Under the pieces are notes generated by a model that worked only from the letters and a program-made list of their open reading frames with translations, ran no database searches and was not told the DNA's origin. From positions 1 through 64,000 of the forward strand of contig JAJYRH010000008.1 in the NCBI GenBank assembly GCA_021794205.1: 64,000 nucleotides of DNA, written 5' to 3'. Source of the stretch: a bacterium. Lineage in GTDB: Bacteria > Vulcanimicrobiota > Vulcanimicrobiia > Vulcanimicrobiales > Vulcanimicrobiaceae. Both the position numbers and the translations under genes were made by a program. Shown here piece after piece: positions 9,282 through 17,888 of this stretch. The stretch's first letter is position 1; each line of letters begins with the position of its first letter.

Positions 9282-9818
9282 TTACTTCTGCGCGATCCCC
9301 TCGACGTTGAGCTCGATGCGCACTTCGTCGCCGACGAGGACGCCGCCCGTCTCCAACGCCTGGTTCCAGGTCAGGCCGAAATCTCTCCGGCTGATGGTCG
9401 TATGGGCGGTAAATCCGATGCGGGAGTTCCCCCACGGGTCGGCGGCGCGCCCTTCAAAGGCGGCATCGAGCACGACCGGACGGCTCACCCCGTGAATGGT
9501 GAGGGTGCCGTGGACTTTGAAGTTCTCCCCCGATCCTTCGACCTGCGTGCCCTTGAAGTCGATGCTCGCAAACCGTTCGGCGTCGAGGAAGTCGGCGGAC
9601 TTGAGATGGGTATCGCGCTGCTCTTCACGCGTGTCGATCGACGAGACGCCGATTCGCACGTCGATATCGGCGGGGAGCGTTCCCCCTTCGGGAACCGCGA
9701 AGGATCCGCTCACGTCGGTGAAGCGGCCGCGCACTTTGGCGAGCATCATGTGGCGAACCAGGAGCTCTACTGAGGTATGGCTCGGGTCGATTGCATATTT
9801 TTCAAGGGTGCTGTTCAT
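9282..9818 (-). CDS. YceI family lipocalin-like protein
   Basis: 178 residues with the YceI beta-barrel pattern: opening YAIDPSHTSVELLVRHM, then LTIHGVSRPVVL and the RRDFGLTWN segment near the C-terminus. YceI proteins bind long polyisoprenoid or amphiphilic ligands. There is no signal peptide, so this copy is probably cytoplasmic. The start is well fixed by AAAAGGAGA 5 nt upstream. It heads a two-gene operon with the dioxygenase. Its promoter lies in the 66-bp gap to the divergent HxlR gene, which holds an inverted repeat. Confidence 0.9.
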   Translation of the reverse strand: MNSTLEKYAIDPSHTSVELLVRHMMLAKVRGRFTDVSGSFAVPEGGTLPADIDVRIGVSSIDTREEQRDTHLKSADFLDAERFASIDFKGTQVEGSGENFKVHGTLTIHGVSRPVVLDAAFEGRAADPWGNSRIGFTAHTTISRRDFGLTWNQALETGGVLVGDEVRIELNVEGIAQK

Positions 9819-9833
9819 TTAAATCTCCTTTTG

Positions 9834-9857
9834 TGGTATAGTCACTATTGCATACCA
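9834..9857. promoter_or_regulatory. candidate HxlR operator between yceI and the regulator gene
   Basis: TGGTAT at 9834-9839 is mirrored by ATACCA at 9852-9857. A second small palindrome, AGTCACT, lies off-centre between them. HxlR-family regulators usually bind such GTAT/ATAC dyads next to their own gene. The site sits just upstream of the yceI ribosome-binding site and about 28 bp before the hxlR start, so binding could control both directions. Confidence 0.5.
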
Positions 9858-9884
9858 AGAGCCTGATCTCAAGAAGGCACCCTA

Positions 9885-10274
9885 ATGTTGTATAGGAACC
9901 AAATGGAAACCAAAGGCGAACCCGACGCATTCTCAGGGAACTGCCCGGTGCGCGAGCTGCTCGACCGGATCGCCGATAAGTGGACGACGTTGATCATCGG
10001 CATCCTCGCGCGCTCCGAGGGAGCGGTGCGTTTCGGCGAGCTGCGGCGCTCGGTGACGGGAATTTCGCAGAAGATGCTCACGCAAACGCTGCGCGATCTC
10101 GAACGCGACGGCATCGTGACGCGTACCCTCTATCCGGAGATCCCGCCGCGCGTCGAGTACTCGCTCACGCCGTTGGGGCGAACCCTCGACGAGCCGTTGA
10201 GCGCGCTCGCGCGTTGGGCCGAACGACACATGCCCGAGGTGCGCTCGGCTCAGGTGGCCTTCGACCGAAGATAG
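9885..10274 (+). CDS. HxlR family winged-helix regulator
   Basis: 129 residues, usual length. The core contains GNCPVRELLDRIADKWTTL, then the recognition-helix region GISQKMLTQTLRDLERDGIV and the wing PPRVEYSLTPLG, all HxlR hallmarks. A single Cys (in NCPV) sits where redox-sensing members carry theirs. ATG at 9885 has AAGAAGG about 8 nt upstream; an in-frame ATG at 9903 is the alternative. It is divergent from the yceI-dioxygenase operon and likely controls it and itself. Confidence 0.92.
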   Translation: MLYRNQMETKGEPDAFSGNCPVRELLDRIADKWTTLIIGILARSEGAVRFGELRRSVTGISQKMLTQTLRDLERDGIVTRTLYPEIPPRVEYSLTPLGRTLDEPLSALARWAERHMPEVRSAQVAFDRR

Positions 10275-10354
10275 CCGGAGGAATTCGGTTCACACGGCTT
10301 TCTTCGTTCGTTCACCGCGACGCTCTATGCTGAGCGTAAAGAGGGAGAACGATC

Positions 10355-10855
10355 GTGAACATAAGCAGAGGTGCGTCGATCGCGACGATCGCAACGGCAA
10401 TAGCCGGCGGTATCGCGGCCGACGCCTTTTCATTGGAGATCGGCGAGGCGGCTTCGCCGGCGATGCCGCGTCGGCGTATCGGCACGCTCGAAGAGTTGAA
10501 GAAACGCGGCGCGATCGATTTCACATACCCCGATAAATCCTCGCCGGCGCGCGCGGTTTTACTGCGAAACGGTGAGGTCGTCGCGTTTAGTCTGATCTGC
10601 ACGCATATGGGTTGTGAGGTCGCCTATTCGCGCGAGACGGAGAGTTTTGACTGTCCGTGTCACGGAAGCGTCTTCGATGCGGCGCGCTCCGGTGCAGTCG
10701 AGCGCGGCCCGGCGCCGAGAGCGTTGCCGGAGATTCAAGTGACGAGTACCAAGGACGACGTCCTCTATGCGGTCGGGCTCTCCGCGCCGATTTTCGGAGC
10801 CTCCGAGAGCCTCCGAGAGAACCAGACGATCTACGGAACCGAGGGCGACCGATGA
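10355..10855 (+). CDS. Rieske [2Fe-2S] subunit, arsenite-oxidase small-subunit-like
   Basis: 166 residues. The GTG at 10355 follows GAGGGAG with 7-nt spacing. Residues around 80-105 carry the Rieske motifs CTHMGC and CPCHGS, 16 residues apart, giving two Cys and two His ligands. It would pass electrons from the molybdenum subunit to an acceptor such as a cytochrome. The stop overlaps the next gene's ATG (ATGA). The order Rieske then molybdopterin subunit is that of aioB-aioA and idrB-idrA. Oddly, the hydrophobic N-terminus reads NISRGAS with no twin-arginine, although Rieske partners of this kind are normally Tat-exported. Confidence 0.82.
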   Translation: MNISRGASIATIATAIAGGIAADAFSLEIGEAASPAMPRRRIGTLEELKKRGAIDFTYPDKSSPARAVLLRNGEVVAFSLICTHMGCEVAYSRETESFDCPCHGSVFDAARSGAVERGPAPRALPEIQVTSTKDDVLYAVGLSAPIFGASESLRENQTIYGTEGDR

Positions 10856-12966
10856 AACGCGCGGGCTTGCTCGATCGCCTTCTGGCGACCTCCGATATCG
10901 TCGATCTCCGCACCAGTGCGACGAGCTGTCGATTTTGCAACGTCGGGTGCGGCTACTGCGTGCTTTCCGCTCGCGCATTCAAGTCGACGTTGCCCGACCT
11001 GCCGATCGTTCGCATGGAGAACGGCCGCTACGTTCAGCTCGTTCCCGACGCGAAGTGTCCGGTCAATGCGGGCGACTACTCGGTTCGCGGAGGCTTTCTC
11101 TCCGAGACGCTCTACCGCAGCAACGCGCCGACCCGCGACCGCCTTCGTTACCCGCTCGTGCGCGTCGGGACGCGCATGCTGCGATCGACGTGGCGGAGCG
11201 CGCTCGATCACGTCGCCGAGCGACTCAAAGCCTATCTCGACCGACATGGGCCGGCGAGCATCGGCATCTACCACGCCGACTGGTTCGGCGGCGAAAACGC
11301 CTACGCGTATATGAAACTCGCGTCGGCGCTGAAGGTGACGAATTACGATCTCAACGGGCGGCTCTGCGCCGCAACCGGATCCGCGGGCCTTTCGCGCTCG
11401 TTGGGCAACGGTGCGCACCCGTGGGCGCTCGCCGATATCGAAGCCGCCGAGACGATCGTGCTCGCCGGCGCGAATGCATCGGCGACACTCTCGGTCGTGT
11501 ACGATCGTATCGCCGCGCGGGCGCAAAGCGGCGCAAAACTCATCGTCGTCGACGTTCGCCGCACCGAGGCGGCGCGTGCGGCCGAACGATACGGAACCTT
11601 CGTTCGCATCAACCCCGGCACCGACGTCGCGTTTTACAATGCCGTCGGGCACGTGCTGCTCCAAGAAGGGCTCGATGACGAGGCGTTCGTGCGCGCTCAT
11701 ACCAACGGGATCGACGAATACCGCGAGCTCGTGCTCGCGCGCTACTCACCCGAAAGCGTGGAGAAGCTCGTCGGCGTCTCGGCCGCGACGATCCGCACGG
11801 TCGCAAAGAGCATCGGCGGATCGAAGCGCACGCTCTTTCTTTCCGGCAAAGGGCTCGAACACCAGGCGCACGGGACCGACATGATCTGTTCGTTGATCGA
11901 TCTCGCGTTGCTGACGGGAAACATGGGGCGCGTCGGCGGCTCCTACTCTCCGCTCGGCGGACATCAAGGATCGATCGTGAACCCGCCGATCGTTTCCGGT
12001 TCGCTCGGCCACGTCGGCATTCCGAACAGAACGATCTTCGAACAGCTCGACGCGATCGAGGCGGGCACGCAGAAAGCACTTCTCTGCGCGAGCGTCCAAC
12101 CGCTCGTCACGCTTCCAAACGCTCGCAGAACGCGAAGCATTTTCAGCGAACGGCTCGAATTTCTCGTGGTCACCGACATCTATCCCAACGAAACGACCGC
12201 GCTCGCGCACGTCGTCTTTCCGGCAGCATCGTGGGGCGAGAGCACCTTCGTGTCGACGAATACCGAACGTCGTGCGCGTTTTTACGATGCATTCGCACCA
12301 CCGCCCGGCGAGAGCAAGCCCGATTGGTACGTGCCGGCCGAACTCGGGAAACGGCTCGCCGATCCGAAAGACTTTGCGTGGAGTTCGGCTGAAGAACTCT
12401 TCGATGAGTTCAAAGCCGGTTCGCCGTTCGCCGGCTTGAGTTACGAACGGCTCCGCGCTGCGGGCTCCGCCGGATATCAAATTCCGGTGCCGAACCCGCA
12501 ATCCGAGGGCACCGAGCGGCTCTATACCGACGGCAAATTCCCAACTCCCGATGGGCGCGCGCAAATCTGGGCGCTGGAATACGCGCCGCAGCCCGAACCC
12601 CCCGACGAGCGCTACCCGTACACCTTGGTAACCGGGCGCGAGAACGACCTCTGGCAGAGCGGATATACGTTCCGCCGCATTCCGCAACTCGTCGCGCGCT
12701 CTCCGCGCAACGTGCTCTCGATCCATCCCGAGGATGCTCGCCGCGCCTCGGTTCGCGATGGCGACGAGGTACGCGTGCTTTCGAGGCGCGGTGCCATCGA
12801 TCTCGTCGCGCGGGTGACCGAGGACGTCCCGCCGGGAGTGCTGTTCACGCTCTGGGGGTATCCCGGGAGTTTGGTGAACGAGGTGACGCTCGATGTGCGC
12901 GATCCGATCTCGCAGGAGCCCGGCTTTAAAGCGTGCGCGGTAGCGGTTCGTCCGTCGGTCGGCTAG
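10852..12966 (+). CDS. molybdopterin oxidoreductase, arsenite-oxidase/iodate-reductase-like
   Basis: 704 residues, DMSO-reductase superfamily. ATG at 10852 overlaps the Rieske stop. Cys26, Cys29 and Cys33 (CxxCxxxC) bind the N-terminal FeS cluster; a further Cys36 is nearby. The AioA-like VNAGDYSVRGG segment places Ser rather than Cys at the usual fourth-ligand region, suggesting a 3Fe-4S cluster. GRLCAATGSAGL (Cys172) aligns by eye with the Cys/SeCys molybdenum-ligand loop of formate dehydrogenases, but with Ala where they have His. It is shorter than AioA (about 820). Arsenite, iodate or another substrate are all possible. Convergent with the S10 peptidase (4-bp overlap). Confidence 0.8.
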   Translation: MKRAGLLDRLLATSDIVDLRTSATSCRFCNVGCGYCVLSARAFKSTLPDLPIVRMENGRYVQLVPDAKCPVNAGDYSVRGGFLSETLYRSNAPTRDRLRYPLVRVGTRMLRSTWRSALDHVAERLKAYLDRHGPASIGIYHADWFGGENAYAYMKLASALKVTNYDLNGRLCAATGSAGLSRSLGNGAHPWALADIEAAETIVLAGANASATLSVVYDRIAARAQSGAKLIVVDVRRTEAARAAERYGTFVRINPGTDVAFYNAVGHVLLQEGLDDEAFVRAHTNGIDEYRELVLARYSPESVEKLVGVSAATIRTVAKSIGGSKRTLFLSGKGLEHQAHGTDMICSLIDLALLTGNMGRVGGSYSPLGGHQGSIVNPPIVSGSLGHVGIPNRTIFEQLDAIEAGTQKALLCASVQPLVTLPNARRTRSIFSERLEFLVVTDIYPNETTALAHVVFPAASWGESTFVSTNTERRARFYDAFAPPPGESKPDWYVPAELGKRLADPKDFAWSSAEELFDEFKAGSPFAGLSYERLRAAGSAGYQIPVPNPQSEGTERLYTDGKFPTPDGRAQIWALEYAPQPEPPDERYPYTLVTGRENDLWQSGYTFRRIPQLVARSPRNVLSIHPEDARRASVRDGDEVRVLSRRGAIDLVARVTEDVPPGVLFTLWGYPGSLVNEVTLDVRDPISQEPGFKACAVAVRPSVG

Positions 12967-14519
12967 CGTCGGCGGGCGAGGATACGGCGATACCACCGTT
13001 CGAGTTGCGCGTGGAAATCACCGAACGCCGCAACGTTTAAGTAGATCATGTGCCCCGACGGATAGAACCCGTACGTGATGTGCGATTGGAGTGCGGGGGC
13101 GAGTTGCAGGTGCTCGAGCGTGTAGACCGTTGCGAGCCACGGAGTCACCGAATCGAAGTACCCGTTCGCGGAAAAAACGCGGAGATGGGGATTATAGGTC
13201 ATGGCGCGCGCGAGGTCGGGTGCGGTGTTGAGCGGCAACCAGCCATCGTGCATGAAGTTCCACGGACCGCTCTTTGCGATGGCCGAATACGCGCCCATGC
13301 GATAGCGTAGTGGGGTGACGTAGTGCAAATCGTTGCGCAGGTAGACGTTCGACATCGAATAAAAGGCGGAGTCGATCGAGGCGTCGCTCGCTTCGAGGGC
13401 GGGCTGCATCTCGGCGCGGTCGAGGGTGTAGAGCTGGTACCGTGAGTCGTAGATCCCTTCGGTCTTGCCTTGCGAGCGGCGGAACTCCGCGATATAGCGT
13501 TGCGCGGGAATGCGTAAGTTGGAATGGCGGATATAGGACGCCGGTATCGCCAGGTAGTGCGAGAGCTGGGTCGCCATCGAAGCGTACGCAGCCGGCGCGA
13601 GGCTCGCTCCGCGATTCAGCGCCTCGCGATAGGGGCCCATTGCGAATCGCTTGACCTGCTGCATGTAGGCGTTGAGGTTGGGGTTCGCTCCGGGGACGGC
13701 GTGATAGTACCAGGCCGTCGCCGCCTCGGTTGCAAAATCAAAGACGTACTGCCAGTCGTCGGTGTCGGCGCCGCCGTAGATATCGGTCGCGGCGAGATTG
13801 TAATTGAGAATCGACGACTGCAGGACGATCCCGTCGATCGAGACGGCATGATTCTGCAGGTAATTCACCAGCATCGCGGTCCGCGGCGTGCCGTAGGACT
13901 CTCCGTAGAGAAAACGCGGGGAGTTCCAACGATTGAATTTCGTCAAGTAACGCTCGATAAACTGCGCGAACATTTTGACGTCGTTATCGGAACCAAATAC
14001 TTTTTTCGCATCGGCCCCCGGCCAGATGCGGCCGTAGCCGCTCGCCGGCATATCGACGAAAACCAGGTCGGTCGTATCGAGAAGGGTATCGGGGTTGGAG
14101 ACGAGGTGGTAGGGCGGTGGAGCGGTGATCCCCCCATTCGCGGCGATTGCCGCGCGTATCGGCCCCCACGAGCCCATCCGCAGCCAGATCGTCGAGCTAC
14201 CCGGGCCGCCGTTATAAAGAAAAGTAATCGCTCGTCGATTTGGGTTTTCACCGTTGCGCGTGTATGCGGTGTAAAACATCGTAGCCAGCGGTTTACGCCC
14301 CGCGCCGCGTACGACGATCGTTCCCGCGCGAGCGGTGTAGGCGAGGCGTTTGCCGCCGAGCACAATGCTGTGCTGGGTTACGGCATCGGGAACGCGGGTC
14401 CACGCCGGGGCCGAGACTGCTTTCTTCGGAGCGGCGGCGAGCGCGCTGCCGGAGAGGAGGAGAACGGTTGCGGCCGCGCTTCGGAGCAGAAGGAGGCTGC
14501 GGTTCCAGCGGTTGTGCAT
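12963..14519 (-). CDS. secreted S10 family serine carboxypeptidase (copy 2)
   Basis: 518 residues with an N-terminal signal peptide (RSLLLLRSAAATVLLL, Ala-rich cleavage region). Alpha/beta-hydrolase fold of the S10 family: the oxyanion segment FLYNGGPGSS, nucleophile Ser208 in GESYG, an Asp in the ANGYFDSVTP region, and a C-terminal His in GHMIY. These enzymes release C-terminal residues from peptides at low pH in the periplasm or outside. The start at 14519 shares one base with the stop of the upstream paralogue (TGATG), indicating coupled translation. Similar along its length to that paralogue, so a tandem duplication. Confidence 0.88.
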   Translation of the reverse strand: MHNRWNRSLLLLRSAAATVLLLSGSALAAAPKKAVSAPAWTRVPDAVTQHSIVLGGKRLAYTARAGTIVVRGAGRKPLATMFYTAYTRNGENPNRRAITFLYNGGPGSSTIWLRMGSWGPIRAAIAANGGITAPPPYHLVSNPDTLLDTTDLVFVDMPASGYGRIWPGADAKKVFGSDNDVKMFAQFIERYLTKFNRWNSPRFLYGESYGTPRTAMLVNYLQNHAVSIDGIVLQSSILNYNLAATDIYGGADTDDWQYVFDFATEAATAWYYHAVPGANPNLNAYMQQVKRFAMGPYREALNRGASLAPAAYASMATQLSHYLAIPASYIRHSNLRIPAQRYIAEFRRSQGKTEGIYDSRYQLYTLDRAEMQPALEASDASIDSAFYSMSNVYLRNDLHYVTPLRYRMGAYSAIAKSGPWNFMHDGWLPLNTAPDLARAMTYNPHLRVFSANGYFDSVTPWLATVYTLEHLQLAPALQSHITYGFYPSGHMIYLNVAAFGDFHAQLERWYRRILARRR

Positions 14520-16084
14520 CACGAGCGGTCTCCCAGCGTTGCGGCATACCAACGTTCGAGGTCGGCATGATAGTGAGCGAGTGCTTTGGGCGCGAGATAG
14601 ATCATATGTCCCGATTTATAGAAGCCGTAGGTAATATTGCGGAGCAATGAGGGGCGTACGTCGAGGTGATCGAGCGCGAATTCCGTCTCTAAGAACGGCG
14701 TCGCGAAATCGTAGTAGCCGTTTGCCGAAAATATTTTCAGGTGGGGATCGTAACTCATGGCATCGGCGAGATCCGGAGTGACGTCGGTCGTCGGATTCCC
14801 GCGATGCGTGTTATCCCAGCCACCGTCGGGTATATCGTCGCGTGCGATGATGTTATAAATCTGCGTCCGATATTGAAGCGACGGATCGTACTTGAGGTTG
14901 ACTCGGAGATATTGGTTGATCGCCGTCGTATAGGGATAATCGATTGCGGCATCGGTAGGATCCCATCGCGGTTGGTTTTCGGCCCCGTCGGTCGTATCGG
15001 TAGCGAATCGGCCGTCGAGCCGCCCCGTTTCGAGCCCCTTGTCGCGCAAGAGTTCGCTCTCGAATCGCCAGTAGGGAACGCGGAGATTGTTGTTTCGAAT
15101 GAAGCGTTCCGAGAGCCCGGTATAGGCGTGAAGTTCCTTTACGATCGCGTTGCGGCGGGCGCGCGATAGTTGCGAGCCGCGCGCGAGGGCGTCCAGATAC
15201 GCGCCGGAGGCAAATGCGCTCACTTTAGCGACGAAGGGGCGCAAATGTGCGGGGCGATTGGGGAGCGCGTGGTGGTACCAGGCGGTTGCCGCTTCGGTTG
15301 GAAGATAGAACGCGTAGGCCCAGTCGCTTCCGCCGATCGGAGTCGCGCCGGTGACGTCGAGTCCGAAATTGAGAATCGAGGATTGCAGCACGACGCCGTT
15401 GATGCCGACGCCTTTTTGCTGCAGATAGTGAACCAGCGCCGCCGAGCGCGTGGTTCCGTACGATTCGCCATACAGAAACTTCGGCGAATTCCAGCGTCCG
15501 AACGCGCTGGCGTAGCGTTCGATAAATTGCCCGAAAGCGGCGACGTCTTTATCGACGCCGAAAAACATTTTCGGTGTTCCGACGCCGACGATGCGGCCGA
15601 ATCCACTATCGGGCATATCGATGAATACGAGATCGGTGGTGTCGAGTAAACTATATGTATTGGGAACGATACGGAACGGCGGCCCGCCGGTGATAGTGCC
15701 GTCGCCGACTTCGACGCGAACCGGCCCCCACGAGCCCATATGGAGCCACATCGACGAGCTTCCCGGGCCGCCGTTATAGAGGAACGTGATCGGCCGTCGC
15801 TCGGGGTTCGCCCCGTTCTCCGTGTACGCGACGTAAAACATGCGCAACGTTGGTTGGTGCTTCTCGTTGCGAAGCACGATCGTTCCGGCGCGCGCCGTAT
15901 ACGCGATCGTCTTTCCGCCGAGCACGATGGTGTGCTCGGTGACCGAGTCGGGATAGAAATGCGCGTTCCGCGCGGCGGCGGGTTTGGGATGCGTGGCGGT
16001 CGTTGCGGCGAGCGACGAGATCGGTACGGTAACGGCGATCGCCGCACTCAGCAATGCACTCGGTACGGAGAGCGTGAGTTTCAC
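14519..16084 (-). CDS. secreted S10 family serine carboxypeptidase (copy 1)
   Basis: 521 residues. The GTG start at 16084 is inferred from AGAGGA 6 nt upstream and the signal peptide that follows (KLTLSVPSALLSAAIAV). Conserved features are the same as in its downstream twin: FLYNGGPGSSSMW, GESYGT nucleophile loop, ANGYYDFATP, and GHMIYL. The pair probably digests peptides outside the cytoplasm with slightly different specificities. A longer in-frame reading exists upstream but lacks a signal peptide and runs over the divergent PAP2 gene, so I reject it. Confidence 0.87.
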   Translation of the reverse strand: MKLTLSVPSALLSAAIAVTVPISSLAATTATHPKPAAARNAHFYPDSVTEHTIVLGGKTIAYTARAGTIVLRNEKHQPTLRMFYVAYTENGANPERRPITFLYNGGPGSSSMWLHMGSWGPVRVEVGDGTITGGPPFRIVPNTYSLLDTTDLVFIDMPDSGFGRIVGVGTPKMFFGVDKDVAAFGQFIERYASAFGRWNSPKFLYGESYGTTRSAALVHYLQQKGVGINGVVLQSSILNFGLDVTGATPIGGSDWAYAFYLPTEAATAWYHHALPNRPAHLRPFVAKVSAFASGAYLDALARGSQLSRARRNAIVKELHAYTGLSERFIRNNNLRVPYWRFESELLRDKGLETGRLDGRFATDTTDGAENQPRWDPTDAAIDYPYTTAINQYLRVNLKYDPSLQYRTQIYNIIARDDIPDGGWDNTHRGNPTTDVTPDLADAMSYDPHLKIFSANGYYDFATPFLETEFALDHLDVRPSLLRNITYGFYKSGHMIYLAPKALAHYHADLERWYAATLGDRS

Positions 16085-16204
16085 ATCGATTCCTCTGGCG
16101 TAAAGCGGCTCGAAAGTCTCGTCGACCTTCGAAAGCGATTCACGCGCACCCTTTCCCCTCGCCCGAAGAGGCGCGCGCTTGCTTCGCCGGAGGGAGCGGG
16201 CGCG

Positions 16205-16702
16205 ATGCAGCGAATGGGCCACCCGATGAATGCACCGATCGTTGCGACGGCGATGTGGGGGATCGCGCTCCCGCTGCTCTTCGTGCTCGTCGCGACGCTT
16301 CGGCGTAAAAAATGGCGGCTCGATATCGCGCAAGGTGCGCTCGGAGGGCTGGCGACGATCGCTATCGTCAAAATTGCCGCGGCGTTCTTCTACGAACGGC
16401 GGCCCTTTCTCGTCGAGCATCTCCACCCGCTCGTCGCACATGCGGCCGACAATGCATTCCCCTCCGATCATCTAGCCGCGTGTGGCCTCGCCGTCGGTTA
16501 TCTCTGGCCGCGCTCGAGAACGCTCGCCGTATTGGCGAGCGTCGTCGCGCTCGCGATCGCCATCGCGCGCGTGCTGGCGCGCCTGCACTATCCGCAAGAT
16601 GTGATCGCGGGATTTGCCTTCGGCCTCGTCGGCGCGTTTCTGGGAGCCTCGGCAGCTCGCTCGCTGCCGTTTATTCGAAGCGGAGCGCCTCGATCGGGCT
16701 AA
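16205..16702 (+). CDS. PAP2-family membrane phosphatase (undecaprenyl-PP phosphatase-like)
   Basis: 165 residues, about four membrane segments. The three PAP2 active-site motifs are present: K...ERRPF, PSDH, and the final R..HYPQD region. By family, it would remove phosphate from a lipid such as undecaprenyl pyrophosphate on the outer face of the membrane (BcrC/YbjG type). ATG at 16205 has GGAGGG 8 nt upstream; ATGs at 16214 and 16226 are alternatives. The 3' end overlaps the convergent MacB-like permease by 32 bp. Confidence 0.82.
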   Translation: MQRMGHPMNAPIVATAMWGIALPLLFVLVATLRRKKWRLDIAQGALGGLATIAIVKIAAAFFYERRPFLVEHLHPLVAHAADNAFPSDHLAACGLAVGYLWPRSRTLAVLASVVALAIAIARVLARLHYPQDVIAGFAFGLVGAFLGASAARSLPFIRSGAPRSG

Positions 16703-17888
16703 GGTGCGCGGCCTTTTGGGCCGGGTAATAGCCGAAGAAAATTCCGACCATCGCTGAAAACCCGACGGAGGCAAAGATCCAGCCGGGCGGGATGAGGGTT
16801 GGCCACTTTGCGAGCAGGGCGACGAGGATCGTTCCGAGCACGCCGACGACGACGCCGATCAATCCGCCGATAGTCGAAAGGACGATCGACTCGGTGAGAA
16901 ACTGGTTGAGAATGCTCCGTGCGCGAGCGCCGACCGCCATGCGTAGCCCGATTTCGCGCGTGCGTTCGGTAACGGAGACCATCATGATATTCATGATGCC
17001 GATGCCGCCGACGAGGAGCGAAACGGCGGCGACGCCGGCGAGGAGGAGCTCCATGACCGTACCGGTGGAAGAAGCCGCCTGCGCGAATGCTTGAAGATTG
17101 CGAACCTGGAAATCGTAGGGCTGGGGCGGCGTAATGCGATGGCGACGTGCGAGGAGCGAAACGACCTCGCTCTGGACGGGATTCACCTGCGCTGCCGTCG
17201 CGGCGGAGATCATCAAGAGATTGACGGTGGTGAGCCCGGTGAGTCGCTCCATCGCTGAGGAATATGGGACGAGCACCACGTCATCTTGATCCTGTCCCAT
17301 GCCGCTCTGCCCGAGTACCGTCATCGTTCCGATGACGGTAAACGGCGAGCCTTTAATAATCACGGTTTTTCCGATCGGCGATTCACCGCCGGGGAAGAGT
17401 TGGGTCACCACGGTCTGCCCGAGCACCGCGACTTTTGCGATCGAGGCGACGTCGCTCTCCGATAGAAAACGCCCGCTCGCCAACGCCCACGCTTTGATGA
17501 AGGTGTATGTCGGTGCGACGCCGGTGATCTGCGTCTGCCAATTGTTTCCGCCGGCGACGACTTGGGAGCGGACGCTCACGATCGGCGAGACCGCGGCGAC
17601 ACCCGGGAGTTGGGCGATCGCGAGGCCGTCTTGCGGTGTCAGCGAGGAGGCGCCGCCGAAGCCGGTACGCACGCCGCCCTGAGTGACGCTGCCGGGCTGG
17701 ACGACGATGAGGTTGGAGCCGAGGCTTGCGATACTTTGCTGAACGGAGACGCGAGCCCCCGCTCCGATCGCGACCGTTACGATCACGGCGGCGACGCCGA
17801 TAACGATGCCCAGCATCGTCAGCAGCGAGCGAGCTTTATTGCGAACCAGAGCTTGTATTGCAAGCCGGAGCGTCGCGCGGAGATTCAT
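16671..17888 (-). CDS. MacB-like ABC transporter permease
   Basis: 405 residues. N-terminal membrane segment (SLLTMLGIVIGVAAVIV), a large periplasmic MacB_PCD domain (about 45-270) and a three-helix FtsX-type C-terminal region containing MNIMMVSVTERTREIGLRMA. This is the single-permease half of a mechanotransmission ABC pump. It overlaps the ATPase gene by ATGA and is third in the adaptor-ATPase-permease operon. Likely exports a drug, peptide or lipid to the periplasm or through an outer-membrane channel; no TolC gene is present here. Confidence 0.92.
   Translation of the reverse strand: MNLRATLRLAIQALVRNKARSLLTMLGIVIGVAAVIVTVAIGAGARVSVQQSIASLGSNLIVVQPGSVTQGGVRTGFGGASSLTPQDGLAIAQLPGVAAVSPIVSVRSQVVAGGNNWQTQITGVAPTYTFIKAWALASGRFLSESDVASIAKVAVLGQTVVTQLFPGGESPIGKTVIIKGSPFTVIGTMTVLGQSGMGQDQDDVVLVPYSSAMERLTGLTTVNLLMISAATAAQVNPVQSEVVSLLARRHRITPPQPYDFQVRNLQAFAQAASSTGTVMELLLAGVAAVSLLVGGIGIMNIMMVSVTERTREIGLRMAVGARARSILNQFLTESIVLSTIGGLIGVVVGVLGTILVALLAKWPTLIPPGWIFASVGFSAMVGIFFGYYPAQKAAHLSPIEALRFE

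Noticed and set aside
15740-16204. N-terminal extension of the PAP2 phosphatase frame
   Set aside because: Runs antisense over the S10 peptidase start, is Arg-rich as antisense frames here usually are, and the ATG at 16205 has a good ribosome-binding site.
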